Source of the DNA: Acidobacteriota bacterium
GTDB lineage: Bacteria > Acidobacteriota > Terriglobia > 2-12-FULL-54-10
Reading direction: 5' to 3'
DNA length: 51,101 bases
Assembly: GCA_016199675.1 (NCBI GenBank)
Contig: JACQGE010000177.1
Span: 1-51,101 of the forward strand
This document shows, one piece after another, positions 1 through 8,389 of this stretch; positions within the stretch are counted from its first letter, which is position 1; each line of letters begins with the position of its first letter. The position numbers were made by a program, and so were the translations under genes. The notes beneath the pieces were generated by a model that saw only the letters and a list, made by a program, of their open reading frames with translations, did not search any database and had not been told where the DNA came from.

Positions 1-1
1 G

Positions 2-3000
2 ATTGTTACCACGCTGATCTCCGCCCCGCGAGTCCAAGTGGTTCGCGCCCGGTCCATCTTCGGCATGTCCTTCGTTTATGTCATCTTCGAGGACGGGACG
101 GACATGTACTGGGCGCGCTCGCGCGTGCTGGAGTACTTGCAACAGGTGCGGGGGAAATTGCCAGAAGGGGTGAACCCCGAATTGGGGCCGGATGCTACGG
201 GCGTAGGCTGGGTCTTCGAGTACGCCCTGGTAGATGACAGCGGACAACATAATCTTCAGGAGCTTCGTAGTTTTCAGGATTGGTATCTCCGCTATTGGCT
301 GGCGGCGGTGCCCGGCGTGGCCGAAGTTGCCTCAGTAGGCGGATTTGTCAAACAGTATCAAGTGAATCTTGACCCCAACAAGCTGGCGGCTTATAACATC
401 CCCCTGTCCCGCGTGATCGAAGCGATTCACCGCAGCAATAATGATGTTGGCGGGCGAGTGCTAGAACTGGCGACGACGGAATATTTCGTGCGAGGCCGTG
501 GGTACATCCGTTCGGCGCAGGACATAGAAATCATTCCCGTGGGCACAGACAAGCGGGGCACTCCCATCTATGTACGGGACTTGGGATATGTCCAGATCGG
601 GCCGGACATCCGCAGGGGTCTGGTGGAGCTAAACGGCCAGGGGGAAACCGTGGGCGGGATCGTTGTAATGCGCTACGGGCAGAATGCACTGGAAGTAATT
701 GAACGAGTTAAACAAAAACTCAAGGATGTAGAACCTTCCCTGCCCCCTGGCGTGCGAGTGGTAACGACCTACGATCGCTCTGACTTGATTCTCCGCTCGA
801 TTGATACGCTGCGCGGCAAGTTGACGGAAGAAATGATCGCGGTCAGCGTTGTGATCGTTCTCTTTCTGCTGCACTTCCGCAGCGCGCTGGTCCCGATCCT
901 GGTGCTGCCGATCGCTATTATTCTTTCTTTTATTCCCATGTACTACCTCAACATCACCGCCAATATTATGTCCCTCGGGGGGATTGCCATTGCGATTGGC
1001 GCCATGGTGGACGCCGCCATCATCCTGATTGAAAACGCGCATAAGAAGTTGGAACTCTGGGAAGAACAGGGCCGGCCCGGCAACCGCACGACCGTCCTGG
1101 TTCATTCTTTCCAGGAGGTCGGACAGTCCCTTTTCTTCTCCTTGTTGATTATCACCGTCTCTTTCCTGCCGGTCTTCACCTTGCAGGCACAGGAGGGACG
1201 CCTGTTCAAGCCCTTGGCCTACACGAAAACTTTTTCCATGTTCTTTGCCGCCCTCCTGTCTGTCACTCTGGTCCCTGCGCTGGGAGTATTGTTAATTCGT
1301 GGCCGCATTCGCTCAGAAGAGCGCCACCCCTTGAGCCGCTTTCTATCTCATCTCTACACGCCGGTGCTGAACCTGGTGCTGCGGTTTCCAAAAACCGTCA
1401 TCGCACTGGCCGGCATCCTAGTGCTCTCCACGATTCCTATCTTCTTCCGGCTAGGATCGGAATTCATGCCACCTTTGAATGAGGGATCGATTCTGTACAT
1501 GCCCACGGCCGTGCCGGGGATGTCCATCACGGAAGCAGCCAAGATTCTCCAAATCCAAGACCGTATCCTGGCGCAATATCCGGAGGTGACCAGCGTTTTT
1601 GGAAAGATCGGACGTTCCGAAAGCGCCACCGATATGGCTCCACTGAGCATGGTGGAAACTATCGTTCTGCTCAAACCGCCGGAGGAATGGCGCAAAGTTC
1701 AGGAGAGACGCTGGTATTCGGCTTGGGCGCCGGAGTTTCTAAAACATGGGCTGCGGCCTTTTTGGCCGGAAGAGCGCTCCATAACTTGGAATGAACTGAT
1801 CGCTGAAATGCATCCGAAGTTGAATTTCCCCGGTATGCCTCCGGTCTGGTGGATGCCGGTCCAGACCCGCACAGAAATGCTGGCAACAGGGATGCGAAGC
1901 AACTTGGGAATCAAAGTTTATGGCACAGACTTGAAAATTATTGAGCAGGTCGCAATCCAGATCGAAGAGGTATTACGAGAAGTTCCGGGAACACGGACCG
2001 CTTTCGCCGAGCGAGTGACCGGGGGTTATTATCTGGATTTTCACATTCGGCGGGAAGACGCCGCGCGCTATGGGTTGACCATCGGAGACGTCGAGGACAT
2101 GATCGAAACCGCCATCGGAGGCAAGAATATTTCCCAAACCGTGGAAGGCCGCGAGCGTTACCCGATCAATGTCCGCTACCTGCGGGGCCTGCGCCAGGAC
2201 CTGACTACGTTGCAGCGGGTGCTGGTTTCCACGCCTACCGGAGCGCAGGTTCCCATCTCACTGCTGGCCGATATTTCCTACAGCCGGGGCGCCCCCAGCA
2301 TCCGCGACGAGGACGGACAACTGGTGGGCTATGTTTTCGTGGACACGATTGCCGAGGACTACGAAGGATATGTCCGGCAAGCCCAGCAAATCGTTCTGGA
2401 CCGGATTCAGCTGCCCCCTGGCTACCGGCTCGAATGGGCCGGCCAGTACCAGTATCTTTTGCGAATGAGGGAACGATTGCTGTACATCGTTCCTCTGACT
2501 CTATTGGTTATTTTTCTCCTGCTCTATATGAACTTTGGTTCCTGGAAAGAACCCCTGTTGGTCTTCCTGGCAGTTCCGTTTTCTTTAGTGGGAGCTATCT
2601 GGCTGCTCTATTGGCTGGACTACAACATGAGCGTGGCGGTTTGGGTAGGTTTGATTGCCTTGGCGGGTCTGGATGCGGAAACTGGTGTGGTCATGCTGTT
2701 GTATCTGGAGCTGGCTCACAAACAATGGCGTGAAGAGGGACGGTTGAAAGACCGGAAGGACCTCCATGATGCCATTCACCACGGAGCCGTCAAACGGCTG
2801 CGGCCAAAAATCATGACGGTTGCAGTGATTCTGGCTGGCCTGCTGCCTATTCTTTGGGCTGCCACCACAGAAACCGGGGCCGATGTGATGAAACGCATCG
2901 CGGCTCCCATGCTCGGAGGTGTGGTGACCTCTTTGATCCTCGAATTGACCGTATATCCGGCGATCTTCGCAGTGTGGAAGGGCTGGAACCTCCCAAACAG

Positions 3001-3016
3001 CGGTAGATCCTCATAA
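2..3016 (+). CDS. cusA: CusA-type heavy-metal efflux RND pump (5' end outside window)
   Basis: Inner-membrane proton-driven pump of the heavy-metal (HAE1/CusA) branch of the RND superfamily. It would export Cu(I)/Ag(I) or similar ions through a periplasmic adaptor and an outer-membrane channel. The frame is open from base 2, so about 1005 codons are present. By comparison with remembered CusA proteins (a little over 1040 aa), only the first few dozen residues are missing. Visible landmarks are VYVIFEDGTD and YWARSRVLEYL in the first porter region, ELGPDATGVGW, the TM4 proton-relay segment AIAIGAMVDAAIILIENAH, and TEMLATGM, which corresponds to the Met-bearing metal site of CusA. The second half carries the usual duplication of porter and TM domains and ends after a last TM near AAPMLGGVV. 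The match to CusA is close throughout. The metal specificity is inferred from the family. Adaptor and channel genes would lie upstream, outside the window. The pump at 17625-20789 is a different paralogue. Confidence 0.95.
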   Translation: MVTTLISAPRVQVVRARSIFGMSFVYVIFEDGTDMYWARSRVLEYLQQVRGKLPEGVNPELGPDATGVGWVFEYALVDDSGQHNLQELRSFQDWYLRYWLAAVPGVAEVASVGGFVKQYQVNLDPNKLAAYNIPLSRVIEAIHRSNNDVGGRVLELATTEYFVRGRGYIRSAQDIEIIPVGTDKRGTPIYVRDLGYVQIGPDIRRGLVELNGQGETVGGIVVMRYGQNALEVIERVKQKLKDVEPSLPPGVRVVTTYDRSDLILRSIDTLRGKLTEEMIAVSVVIVLFLLHFRSALVPILVLPIAIILSFIPMYYLNITANIMSLGGIAIAIGAMVDAAIILIENAHKKLELWEEQGRPGNRTTVLVHSFQEVGQSLFFSLLIITVSFLPVFTLQAQEGRLFKPLAYTKTFSMFFAALLSVTLVPALGVLLIRGRIRSEERHPLSRFLSHLYTPVLNLVLRFPKTVIALAGILVLSTIPIFFRLGSEFMPPLNEGSILYMPTAVPGMSITEAAKILQIQDRILAQYPEVTSVFGKIGRSESATDMAPLSMVETIVLLKPPEEWRKVQERRWYSAWAPEFLKHGLRPFWPEERSITWNELIAEMHPKLNFPGMPPVWWMPVQTRTEMLATGMRSNLGIKVYGTDLKIIEQVAIQIEEVLREVPGTRTAFAERVTGGYYLDFHIRREDAARYGLTIGDVEDMIETAIGGKNISQTVEGRERYPINVRYLRGLRQDLTTLQRVLVSTPTGAQVPISLLADISYSRGAPSIRDEDGQLVGYVFVDTIAEDYEGYVRQAQQIVLDRIQLPPGYRLEWAGQYQYLLRMRERLLYIVPLTLLVIFLLLYMNFGSWKEPLLVFLAVPFSLVGAIWLLYWLDYNMSVAVWVGLIALAGLDAETGVVMLLYLELAHKQWREEGRLKDRKDLHDAIHHGAVKRLRPKIMTVAVILAGLLPILWAATTETGADVMKRIAAPMLGGVVTSLILELTVYPAIFAVWKGWNLPNSGRSS

Positions 3017-3039
3017 CAGCAGAGCCGCTATTCCAAGCC

Positions 3040-3068
3040 TTGACAAATCGGCTGAGCCGATTTAGGCT
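3040..3068 (+). promoter_or_regulatory. Palindrome overlapping a possible promoter, or a weak terminator
   Basis: A perfect 8-bp inverted repeat (AAATCGGC, loop TGA, GCCGATTT; 3045-3063) lies 28 bases after the CusA stop. It is preceded exactly by TTGACA (3040-3045), and 17 bases later comes the poor -10 match TAGGCT (3063-3068). Two readings are possible. It may be a terminator for the efflux gene, although no T-run follows. Or it may be an operator covering the spacer of a promoter for the PilZ gene at 3129. The sequence cannot decide between them. Confidence 0.35.
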
Positions 3069-3128
3069 CTTTGCATTGAGCGTTTCCCCCCGGGCTGAAA
3101 ATGGGATATTCATGAAGGAGGAAGAGGT

Positions 3129-3743
3129 ATGGCGGAAGCAATGCTGGAGTGCGCTGTCTGCAGTACGAGAAAATGGCAAACGTTCGGGGCAGCCAACGCA
3201 GAGGAGTTACGGCTTGCTGGCGCTACGCGGCTTTCTTGCCCTCTGTGCAACATAGAAACTTATTGGACTTTCGCGGAAAGCGATCGCCGGGCGGGCCAAG
3301 ACCGCAGGAAACAACCGGAACCGATAAAACAGCAACAAGTTGATCTACAGCTTGGAACTGAAAAGGTGGCTTTTCAGCCTCCTCCCAATCAGGGACATTT
3401 TCGACAAGAAGCGATCCGACTCTTCCAGCCGGAACGCCGCGCCAACGAGGATCGCCGCCAAGCGCCACAAAGAGGACACTACCGCGTGCCTCTTCGACTT
3501 CCCATCCGAGTTCGGGTCAGTGGTTTCAATCTGCGATTTGAAGAGGTGGCCAGCACGATCAATGCCTGTCGCACAGGCATTTTCTTCCACAGTACACGCC
3601 CCTATTCCAAGGGAACTCTTACCTATGTTACGTTGAATTATTCCCCCAGCGACCCCGCCGCCATCGAGCACACCGGAACTGTGGTTCGCATAGAAACCCA
3701 GCCGGGGTCTGAAGCCAAAGGCATTGCAGTCCAACTGCAATGA
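3129..3743 (+). CDS. PilZ-domain protein with N-terminal zinc ribbon
   Basis: A 204-aa soluble protein. Residues 8-40 hold two Cys pairs (C8/C11 and C37/C40), expected to form a zinc ribbon. The middle (about 50-115) is charged and has two similar arginine-rich segments, SDRRAGQDRRKQ and ERRANEDRRQAP. The last ~90 residues fit a PilZ domain, which normally binds cyclic di-GMP. The RxxxR motif is present as RVPLR. The second motif, normally D/N-x-S-x-x-G, reads NACRTG, so Cys replaces Ser. The rest (GIFFHS, then a beta-rich end GTVVRIET...GIAVQLQ) fits the fold. The start is supported by the strong ribosome binding site AAGGAGGAAGAGG just before ATG. The family call is fairly sure. Ligand binding is uncertain because of the Cys, and no target is indicated by the neighbours. 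Confidence 0.85.
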   Translation: MAEAMLECAVCSTRKWQTFGAANAEELRLAGATRLSCPLCNIETYWTFAESDRRAGQDRRKQPEPIKQQQVDLQLGTEKVAFQPPPNQGHFRQEAIRLFQPERRANEDRRQAPQRGHYRVPLRLPIRVRVSGFNLRFEEVASTINACRTGIFFHSTRPYSKGTLTYVTLNYSPSDPAAIEHTGTVVRIETQPGSEAKGIAVQLQ

Positions 3744-3902
3744 GGCTTGCCGCAGATCATTAAGCTTTTCGATAGTTTTTTTAGCAGCCCAACCGCCGCA
3801 CATCTACCCTAAACAAAATCCGAAGGCTCAGGAAGCGAACGGAGCAATAAAGATGCTCTCGCGCTTACCATTCAGTTCCGCTCAGGGAAGGAGCGCACGG
3901 CT

Positions 3903-3930
3903 CTGACGGGCCCTAGCATTATGTTATACT
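3903..3930 (+). promoter_or_regulatory. Putative sigma-70 promoter for nrdR
   Basis: CTGACG (3903-3908), a 16-base spacer and TATACT (3925-3930) lie 36 bases before the nrdR start, in a 222-base intergenic stretch. The -10 is a 5/6 match and the -35 a 4/6 match to consensus. Prediction by eye only. Confidence 0.4.
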
Positions 3931-3965
3931 GTGGGCCGACTTGCCGACCGAGATAAAAGAAAATC

Positions 3966-4466
3966 ATGAAATGTCCTTTTTGTGGCCGCTCTAAGGATAA
4001 AGTGGTGGATTCCCGGGAAAGCAAAGAGGGACAGTCTATCCGCCGTCGCCGGGAGTGCCTTGGCTGTAAACGTCGCTATACAACCTACGAGCGAGTGGAC
4101 GAAGTTCCGTATATGATCGTCAAGAAAGACGGACGGCGGGAACTGTTCGACCGTCAAAAAGTTCTTGCCGGGCTGTTGCGCGCTTGTGAAAAGAGACCCG
4201 TCAGCATGAACCAACTGGAAGAAATCGTCAACGAAACCGAGGCCATGGTGGTGGACTCGCCAGACCGCGAATTGCCTTCCCAAAGGATCGGAGAGTTGTT
4301 GATGAATCGGCTGCGCGATCTGGACAAAGTCGCTTATGTCCGCTTTGCCTCCGTCTATCTTGATTTCAAGGACGTGAATCAATTCCTGGAAGAGCTGAAA
4401 GACTTGCTACGCTCCCCGCGGCGAGGGCGTAAGAACAAAAACATCCCCACTGCTTGGCCAAACTGA
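3966..4466 (+). CDS. nrdR: Transcriptional repressor NrdR
   Basis: A 166-aa regulator that represses ribonucleotide reductase genes in response to ATP/dATP levels. The N-terminal zinc ribbon is intact (C3, C6, C31, C34), followed by the family-typical RRRECLGCKRRYTTYERV. From about residue 49 to 139 comes an ATP-cone domain, with VKKDGRRELFDRQK and the helical segment ending VAYVRFASVYLDFKD. The length is slightly above the usual 150-160 because of a basic tail. ATG at 3966 gives the expected MKCPFC start. No nrd gene or NrdR box is visible nearby, so its targets lie elsewhere. Confidence 0.97.
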   Translation: MKCPFCGRSKDKVVDSRESKEGQSIRRRRECLGCKRRYTTYERVDEVPYMIVKKDGRRELFDRQKVLAGLLRACEKRPVSMNQLEEIVNETEAMVVDSPDRELPSQRIGELLMNRLRDLDKVAYVRFASVYLDFKDVNQFLEELKDLLRSPRRGRKNKNIPTAWPN

Positions 4467-4601
4467 TTAAAAGCATCGCCTCTTGCCAAGAGGAAAGATT
4501 CCTCGATGTTCTTGCTGGACAGGGGGAGAGAAATGAAGCAAGCTCCGCCAAAAAAATCTTTGTCATTAGTTATGATAGCCAGCCGTTGTTGGAAATAAAC
4601 C

Positions 4602-4796
4602 ATGCTTCGTCGTTATTGGAAAACGTTGGTAGCAGTCCTGGGAGGCAACTTTCTCTATTATGGAGTGCTATATCCCTATCTGCCGCCTGGAGCACGCCAC
4701 CGAATGTACCAATTGGATTGGGGATTGGTCGTGGATTTTTGGATCTGCCTGGCTATTTATGGATTGCTCTACTTCCCGTTTCGCCGTTCGCGCTGA
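4602..4796 (+). CDS. Small membrane protein, conserved-looking hypothetical
   Basis: A 64-aa protein. It has a basic N-terminus (MLRRYWK), a first hydrophobic segment (about 8-27), a short polar loop with PPGARHR, a second TM around 40-58 (VVDFWICLAIYGLLYF) and a basic end (FRRSR). This two-TM pattern with positive ends looks like a genuine inner-membrane protein. The overlapping longer frame at 4454-4807 has no such pattern. No clear ribosome binding site precedes the ATG. It lies between nrdR and glutamate dehydrogenase on the same strand. I do not recognise a family or function. Confidence 0.65.
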   Translation: MLRRYWKTLVAVLGGNFLYYGVLYPYLPPGARHRMYQLDWGLVVDFWICLAIYGLLYFPFRRSR

Positions 4797-4875
4797 CCTT
4801 CCATTGATTTTATGTGTTTCTGTGGGAAAATGACACTGCCGGACGAATTCCATTTTTTATTGCCGGAGAAGGATC

Positions 4876-6156
4876 ATGGGAGATTCGACAGTCTCCGTTA
4901 CAGAGCAGGCGTTACCCCCGCGTCCAGAAGATCCAAGAAACATAACTTCTCATAATTTCCGCCTGGCCGCGGACCGGCTTGGTCTGGATTCGGAGATGCG
5001 CACTTTATTGAGCACGCCATTCCGGGAACTGCGTGTAGAGGTACCGGTGCGCCTGGACAACGGTTCCCTGAAAGTTTTTTTGGGCTACCGCATCCAGCAT
5101 AGCGGGGTTCGGGGGCCGGCCAAGGGCGGTCTCCGCTACCACCCAGCCGTGGACGTGCAGGAAGTACGTGCCTTGGCCGAAGCAATGACATGGAAAACGG
5201 CCCTGGTCAACATCCCATTCGGGGGAGCAAAAGGCGGCATTGCCTGCGACCCACATGCCATGAGCCAGAGCGAATTGGAGCGGCTGACCCGCCGCTTCAC
5301 TTCCCGAATTCAGGCGATCCTGGGCCCCTACCGGGACATTCCCGCTCCCGATATGAATACCAATGCCCAAGTAATGACCTGGATTTTCGACGAATACAGC
5401 GCGCATCATGGCTACACTCCCGCTTGCGTTACTGGCAAGCCAGTAGAAATGGGAGGATCGAAGGGGCGGGAACAGGCTACCGGATACGGAGCGACCATCC
5501 TGATTCGGGAGCTGATGAAGGAAGTCGGTAAGCCACTAGCGGGCGCGAAGGTGGCCCTTCAGGGATTCGGAAACGTCGGCAGTCATGCTGCCAGGGCGCT
5601 GGCGAGAGAAGGAGCGCAATTCGTCGCTATCGGCGACTATCACGGAGCCATTTACTCGCAAAAAGGAATTAACCTGGAAGAGTTGTTTGCCCATCAAGCA
5701 GCGACCGGCAAGATTCAGGGACTAGCCGGAACGGAACCGCTTTCGAGCGAAGACTTGCTTGAGGTGGAGTGCGACATTCTTGTACCGGCGGCTTTAGAAT
5801 GTGTGATCCATCGAGGGAATGCTGAACGTATTCGGGCGCGCTTCATCGCGGAGGCAGCCAACCTGCCTACCACGCCCGAGGCCGATGAGATTCTCGGACG
5901 GCGCGGTGTAGTGATCTTGCCCGATATACTCACCAACGCAGGCGGCGTGACGGTTTCTTATTTTGAGTGGGTACAAAATCTGCAACAACTTTTCTGGGAA
6001 GAAGACCACGTTAACGCCGAAATGGAAAAAATCCTGGTGAAAGCTTTCCGAAACGTCATGCACACGGCCAGTTCACAGAAAATACCCCTGCGGACTGCCG
6101 CATACACTATCGCTGTGGAACGAGTGGCCCGAGCGGAAAAATTGCGCGGTACATAA
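4876..6156 (+). CDS. gdhA: Glutamate dehydrogenase (Glu/Leu/Phe/Val dehydrogenase family)
   Basis: A cytosolic enzyme of 426 aa interconverting glutamate with 2-oxoglutarate and ammonia. The length is typical of the bacterial hexameric NAD-type enzyme (GudB/RocG-like). The catalytic and substrate lysines are in place: K83 in PAKGGLRYH, K107 in TWKTAL and K119 in GGAKGG. PAPDMNTNAQVM carries the catalytic Asp region. The dinucleotide-binding domain begins near residue 225 with LQGFGNVGSHAA. ILPDILTNAGGVTVSYFEW closes the active-site cleft. The start follows GGAGAAGGATC, a good ribosome binding site. NAD rather than NADP preference is inferred from overall type only. It is followed 9 bases later by a DUF488 gene, so the two may be co-transcribed. 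Confidence 0.95.
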   Translation: MGDSTVSVTEQALPPRPEDPRNITSHNFRLAADRLGLDSEMRTLLSTPFRELRVEVPVRLDNGSLKVFLGYRIQHSGVRGPAKGGLRYHPAVDVQEVRALAEAMTWKTALVNIPFGGAKGGIACDPHAMSQSELERLTRRFTSRIQAILGPYRDIPAPDMNTNAQVMTWIFDEYSAHHGYTPACVTGKPVEMGGSKGREQATGYGATILIRELMKEVGKPLAGAKVALQGFGNVGSHAARALAREGAQFVAIGDYHGAIYSQKGINLEELFAHQAATGKIQGLAGTEPLSSEDLLEVECDILVPAALECVIHRGNAERIRARFIAEAANLPTTPEADEILGRRGVVILPDILTNAGGVTVSYFEWVQNLQQLFWEEDHVNAEMEKILVKAFRNVMHTASSQKIPLRTAAYTIAVERVARAEKLRGT

Positions 6157-6165
6157 CAGCGGCAT

Positions 6166-6573
6166 ATGTTTCCTCTGTTGACCAAGCGCGTTTCCGAGGT
6201 GGCGTCCCCCGCCGATGGGAAACGGATTTTAGTCATGCGATTCTGGCCACGGGGCGTGGCGCGCTCGGGAATAAACCTGTGGCTGCGAGAATTGGGGACT
6301 AGCCCGGAGTTGATCAAAAAATGGAAAGCAGGCAGCATCCGCTGGACTGAATTCAGGCGAACTTACCTGCATGAACTTAAAGATCCTGCCGCTCGGCAGG
6401 CCATCGCGGAAATCCGTAAGATGTTGCGGCAAGGGCCGGTTACCCTCCTATGCAGTTGCCCGGAGGAGTCGCGCTGCCATCGCGGCATTCTGAAGCAAAT
6501 CATTCTGCAACAAACGGCTGCTAGCCAGCCCGCGTCCCGGCGAAAAAGGTTATCTCCTCTCGAAAAGCATTAA
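6166..6573 (+). CDS. DUF488 family protein
   Basis: A 135-aa cytosolic protein of the DUF488 family, whose biochemical role is not firmly established. Family hallmarks are the early LTKRVSE, the segment VMRFWPRGVAR, the Trp-rich LWLRELGTSPELIKKW, FRRTYLHEL, and the conserved end LLCSCPEESRCHRGIL with its CxC and CHR residues. The last ~20 residues are basic and low in complexity. It starts 9 bases after the glutamate dehydrogenase stop and is probably translated from the same transcript. No neighbour reveals a substrate. Confidence 0.85.
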   Translation: MFPLLTKRVSEVASPADGKRILVMRFWPRGVARSGINLWLRELGTSPELIKKWKAGSIRWTEFRRTYLHELKDPAARQAIAEIRKMLRQGPVTLLCSCPEESRCHRGILKQIILQQTAASQPASRRKRLSPLEKH

Positions 6574-6641
6574 GACACGGAGGTCATCGCAAAGGAGCAT
6601 CAGGCCTATTTGGAAAAATGGGTTGTGGTTTCGTTAACGCT

Positions 6642-6669
6642 TTGTTAAATTGGACTGTTTACTTATTAT
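6642..6669 (+). promoter_or_regulatory. Putative sigma-70 promoter for the FecR-domain gene
   Basis: TTGTTA (6642-6647), a 16-base spacer and TATTAT (6664-6669) stand 33 bases before the ATG at 6703, in an AT-rich part of a 129-base intergenic gap. The -10 is a 5/6 match. Prediction by eye. Confidence 0.45.
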
Positions 6670-6702
6670 TCGTCAGAAAGTTGTCGCCCAAGAGCGTAGA
6701 GT

Positions 6703-7551
6703 ATGAGGAAACGCCTGGATTTGCAGATGCGTTGGGGAATCTGGCTTGCCTTACCCAACCTGTGGATGGCTGCCGCAGTGATCGGGGCTTTGCCGAGTAT
6801 CGCGAAGGCACAATTCGGAGCGGAGACGGCCCGCATCGTTGTCCTGACAGGCCGCGTCTCCGTCGAACGAACCGGGGGCGAGTTGTGGGCTTTGCAACCC
6901 GAGCAAATCATCGCAGCGGGCCAGGTGATCGTGACGGGAGCGGACGGTTATGCCGAACTGGAACTGTCCGACCATAGCCGTATCGAGGTTTTTGCCAATT
7001 CCCGCCTGATTTTCCGTGCTAATCGTTTCAACTGGCATGATCTGCTGGATCTTTATCTCGGCAAAATCCGGCTCCAAATCCAGCATCTGACCAATGAGGA
7101 CTCGCCCTACCGCGTTACCACTCCCACTGCCGTGATTTCGATTCGGGGAACCGTCTTAGATGTTGACGTTGCATCTCCAGAAGAAACTGTTGTGCGGGTT
7201 GAAACAGGTTCGGTCCGCGTCCGACACCGGTTGATTCCGGGGAAGGATGTAATCCTGGAATCCGGACAAAGTTTGCAGGTCTTTGCCAACGCGCCTTTGG
7301 CAGCAGCAAAATTTACTGTCCCAGTCCTCGCGATTGGCAGGGTGGTGCGGGCCGTGGTGGATACCCTGGCGGCGATGGACCGTCCCGGAGGCCAGTCCAG
7401 TGGAAATAGCGGAGGCACTTCTTCTGCCGGGAGCGCTTCCTCTGGAGGCAATTCCGGTTCGAGCGGCGCAAACAACGGCTCCAATGAGCCAGCGCCTCCT
7501 CCGGGCGAGGACAATACCAGTTCTCCGCCGGGAGACGTGGTCACACCCTAG
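6703..7551 (+). CDS. Exported FecR-domain protein with Ser/Gly-rich tail
   Basis: A 282-aa protein. The N-terminus has a basic start, a long hydrophobic stretch and a likely signal-peptidase site after AKA (about residue 36), so the mature protein is periplasmic. Residues ~45-165 form a FecR-type beta domain: GRVSVERTGG, AGQVIVTGADGYAELELSDHS, then TPTAVISIRGTVLDVDV and VRVETGSVRVRH. The last ~60 residues are Ser, Gly, Asn and Pro rich and probably disordered. Unlike classical FecR there is no N-terminal cytoplasmic anti-sigma segment, and no ECF sigma gene is adjacent. It is therefore better called a FecR-domain protein than an iron-uptake sensor. Its role is unknown. Confidence 0.85.
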   Translation: MRKRLDLQMRWGIWLALPNLWMAAAVIGALPSIAKAQFGAETARIVVLTGRVSVERTGGELWALQPEQIIAAGQVIVTGADGYAELELSDHSRIEVFANSRLIFRANRFNWHDLLDLYLGKIRLQIQHLTNEDSPYRVTTPTAVISIRGTVLDVDVASPEETVVRVETGSVRVRHRLIPGKDVILESGQSLQVFANAPLAAAKFTVPVLAIGRVVRAVVDTLAAMDRPGGQSSGNSGGTSSAGSASSGGNSGSSGANNGSNEPAPPPGEDNTSSPPGDVVTP

Positions 7552-7715
7552 TAATCCCGCCGATCTTTGTACACTTCATAACGACAGGTATTCCCTATTA
7601 AATACAATAAAATCCGGGGTAACCTGGGGCTCGGTTTTGCTATCTTCGTGCTCGGCGCTCTCTGACCAAGCAGCCTGGCGGATCAAGATGGCATCCAATA
7701 GAAAAGGAGTGAGCG

Positions 7716-8303
7716 ATGGAAGATAATCCTCTACGGAAACTGGAAAACGAATCCTTTGTTTTCGCCGGCCATACGCTGAAGAGTTTATTTGAGGAACTGG
7801 TCGGGAGAAACTTCCGAGAGTTTCTTAAACTCTCTGATGCGGAGATCATCGAGTACCTGGCAGGGCTTCTGACTCAGTTCAGCCAAGCCGAGAATCTTTA
7901 TGCCATTCGCAACGCGCGAGGCAAACCTATCGAAGACGTGGCAGAGATGCTGCTCGTATCGAATCCGCTGCTAGAAGCGCCTTCATTCGATCGAGAGCGG
8001 GAAGTCCGCAAGCACATCGGAGACTTCACTCTTTTCTTCACCGGAATCTTCCCGGAAGCTATCAACCGCTGGCGGCTGCGACGGCAGCATCTGGACTCCT
8101 TGATTGATTATGTGAAGGCCGGCAAAGAATCCTACTTTATCGTTTCTAAATTCAATGTCTTTGAATACAAGGACAGTGCCCCATTTTTCCGGAAAATGTC
8201 TGACCAGTTCGAAACTTGCGTCTTCGGATTGAACCTTGTCAAGCAGGACCTGGAGCGGATGCAGCAGGCTGCTTATGTGCGGGCGCAAGAGTTGCTGTCG
8301 TGA
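7716..8303 (+). CDS. Hypothetical protein, 195 aa, no recognised family
   Basis: A real gene by its strong ribosome binding site (AAAAGGAGTGAGCG before ATG) and coherent protein composition. The protein is soluble, mostly helical by appearance, with no signal peptide or TM. Notable segments are LFEELVGRNFREFLKLSDAE near residue 25-45, a central REREVRKHIGDFTLFFTGIFPEA near 90-110, and FYIVS/FNVFEYKD-like aromatic patches around 140-150. The C-terminus is a likely amphipathic helix (VKQDLERMQQAAYVRAQELL). It stands alone between the FecR-domain gene and rsmB. I do not recognise the family and propose no function. Confidence 0.75.
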   Translation: MEDNPLRKLENESFVFAGHTLKSLFEELVGRNFREFLKLSDAEIIEYLAGLLTQFSQAENLYAIRNARGKPIEDVAEMLLVSNPLLEAPSFDREREVRKHIGDFTLFFTGIFPEAINRWRLRRQHLDSLIDYVKAGKESYFIVSKFNVFEYKDSAPFFRKMSDQFETCVFGLNLVKQDLERMQQAAYVRAQELLS

Positions 8304-8333
8304 TTGACTTCTCCTCCTTTGCAGGTCTCTTCC

Positions 8334-8351
8334 AAAATAACAGCTTATTTT
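8334..8351. other. AT-rich hairpin
   Basis: AAAATAA, loop CAGC, TTATTTT forms a perfect 7-bp stem between the 195-aa hypothetical gene and rsmB. It has no GC and no following T-run, so it is at most a weak transcription punctuation signal. Confidence 0.3.
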
Positions 8352-8389
8352 AGCCATTCAGCGCCACTACGCTGTTATCCTTTTTTTAA

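Noticed and set aside
4454-4807. 117-aa open frame overlapping the small two-TM protein gene
   Set aside because: Its composition is random-looking and it has no ribosome binding site. The 64-aa frame in the same place has a proper membrane-protein pattern.
6703-7551. FecR-type iron-siderophore signalling system
   Set aside because: There is no ECF sigma factor, no FecA-type receptor next to it and no cytoplasmic anti-sigma segment. Only the FecR beta domain is present.
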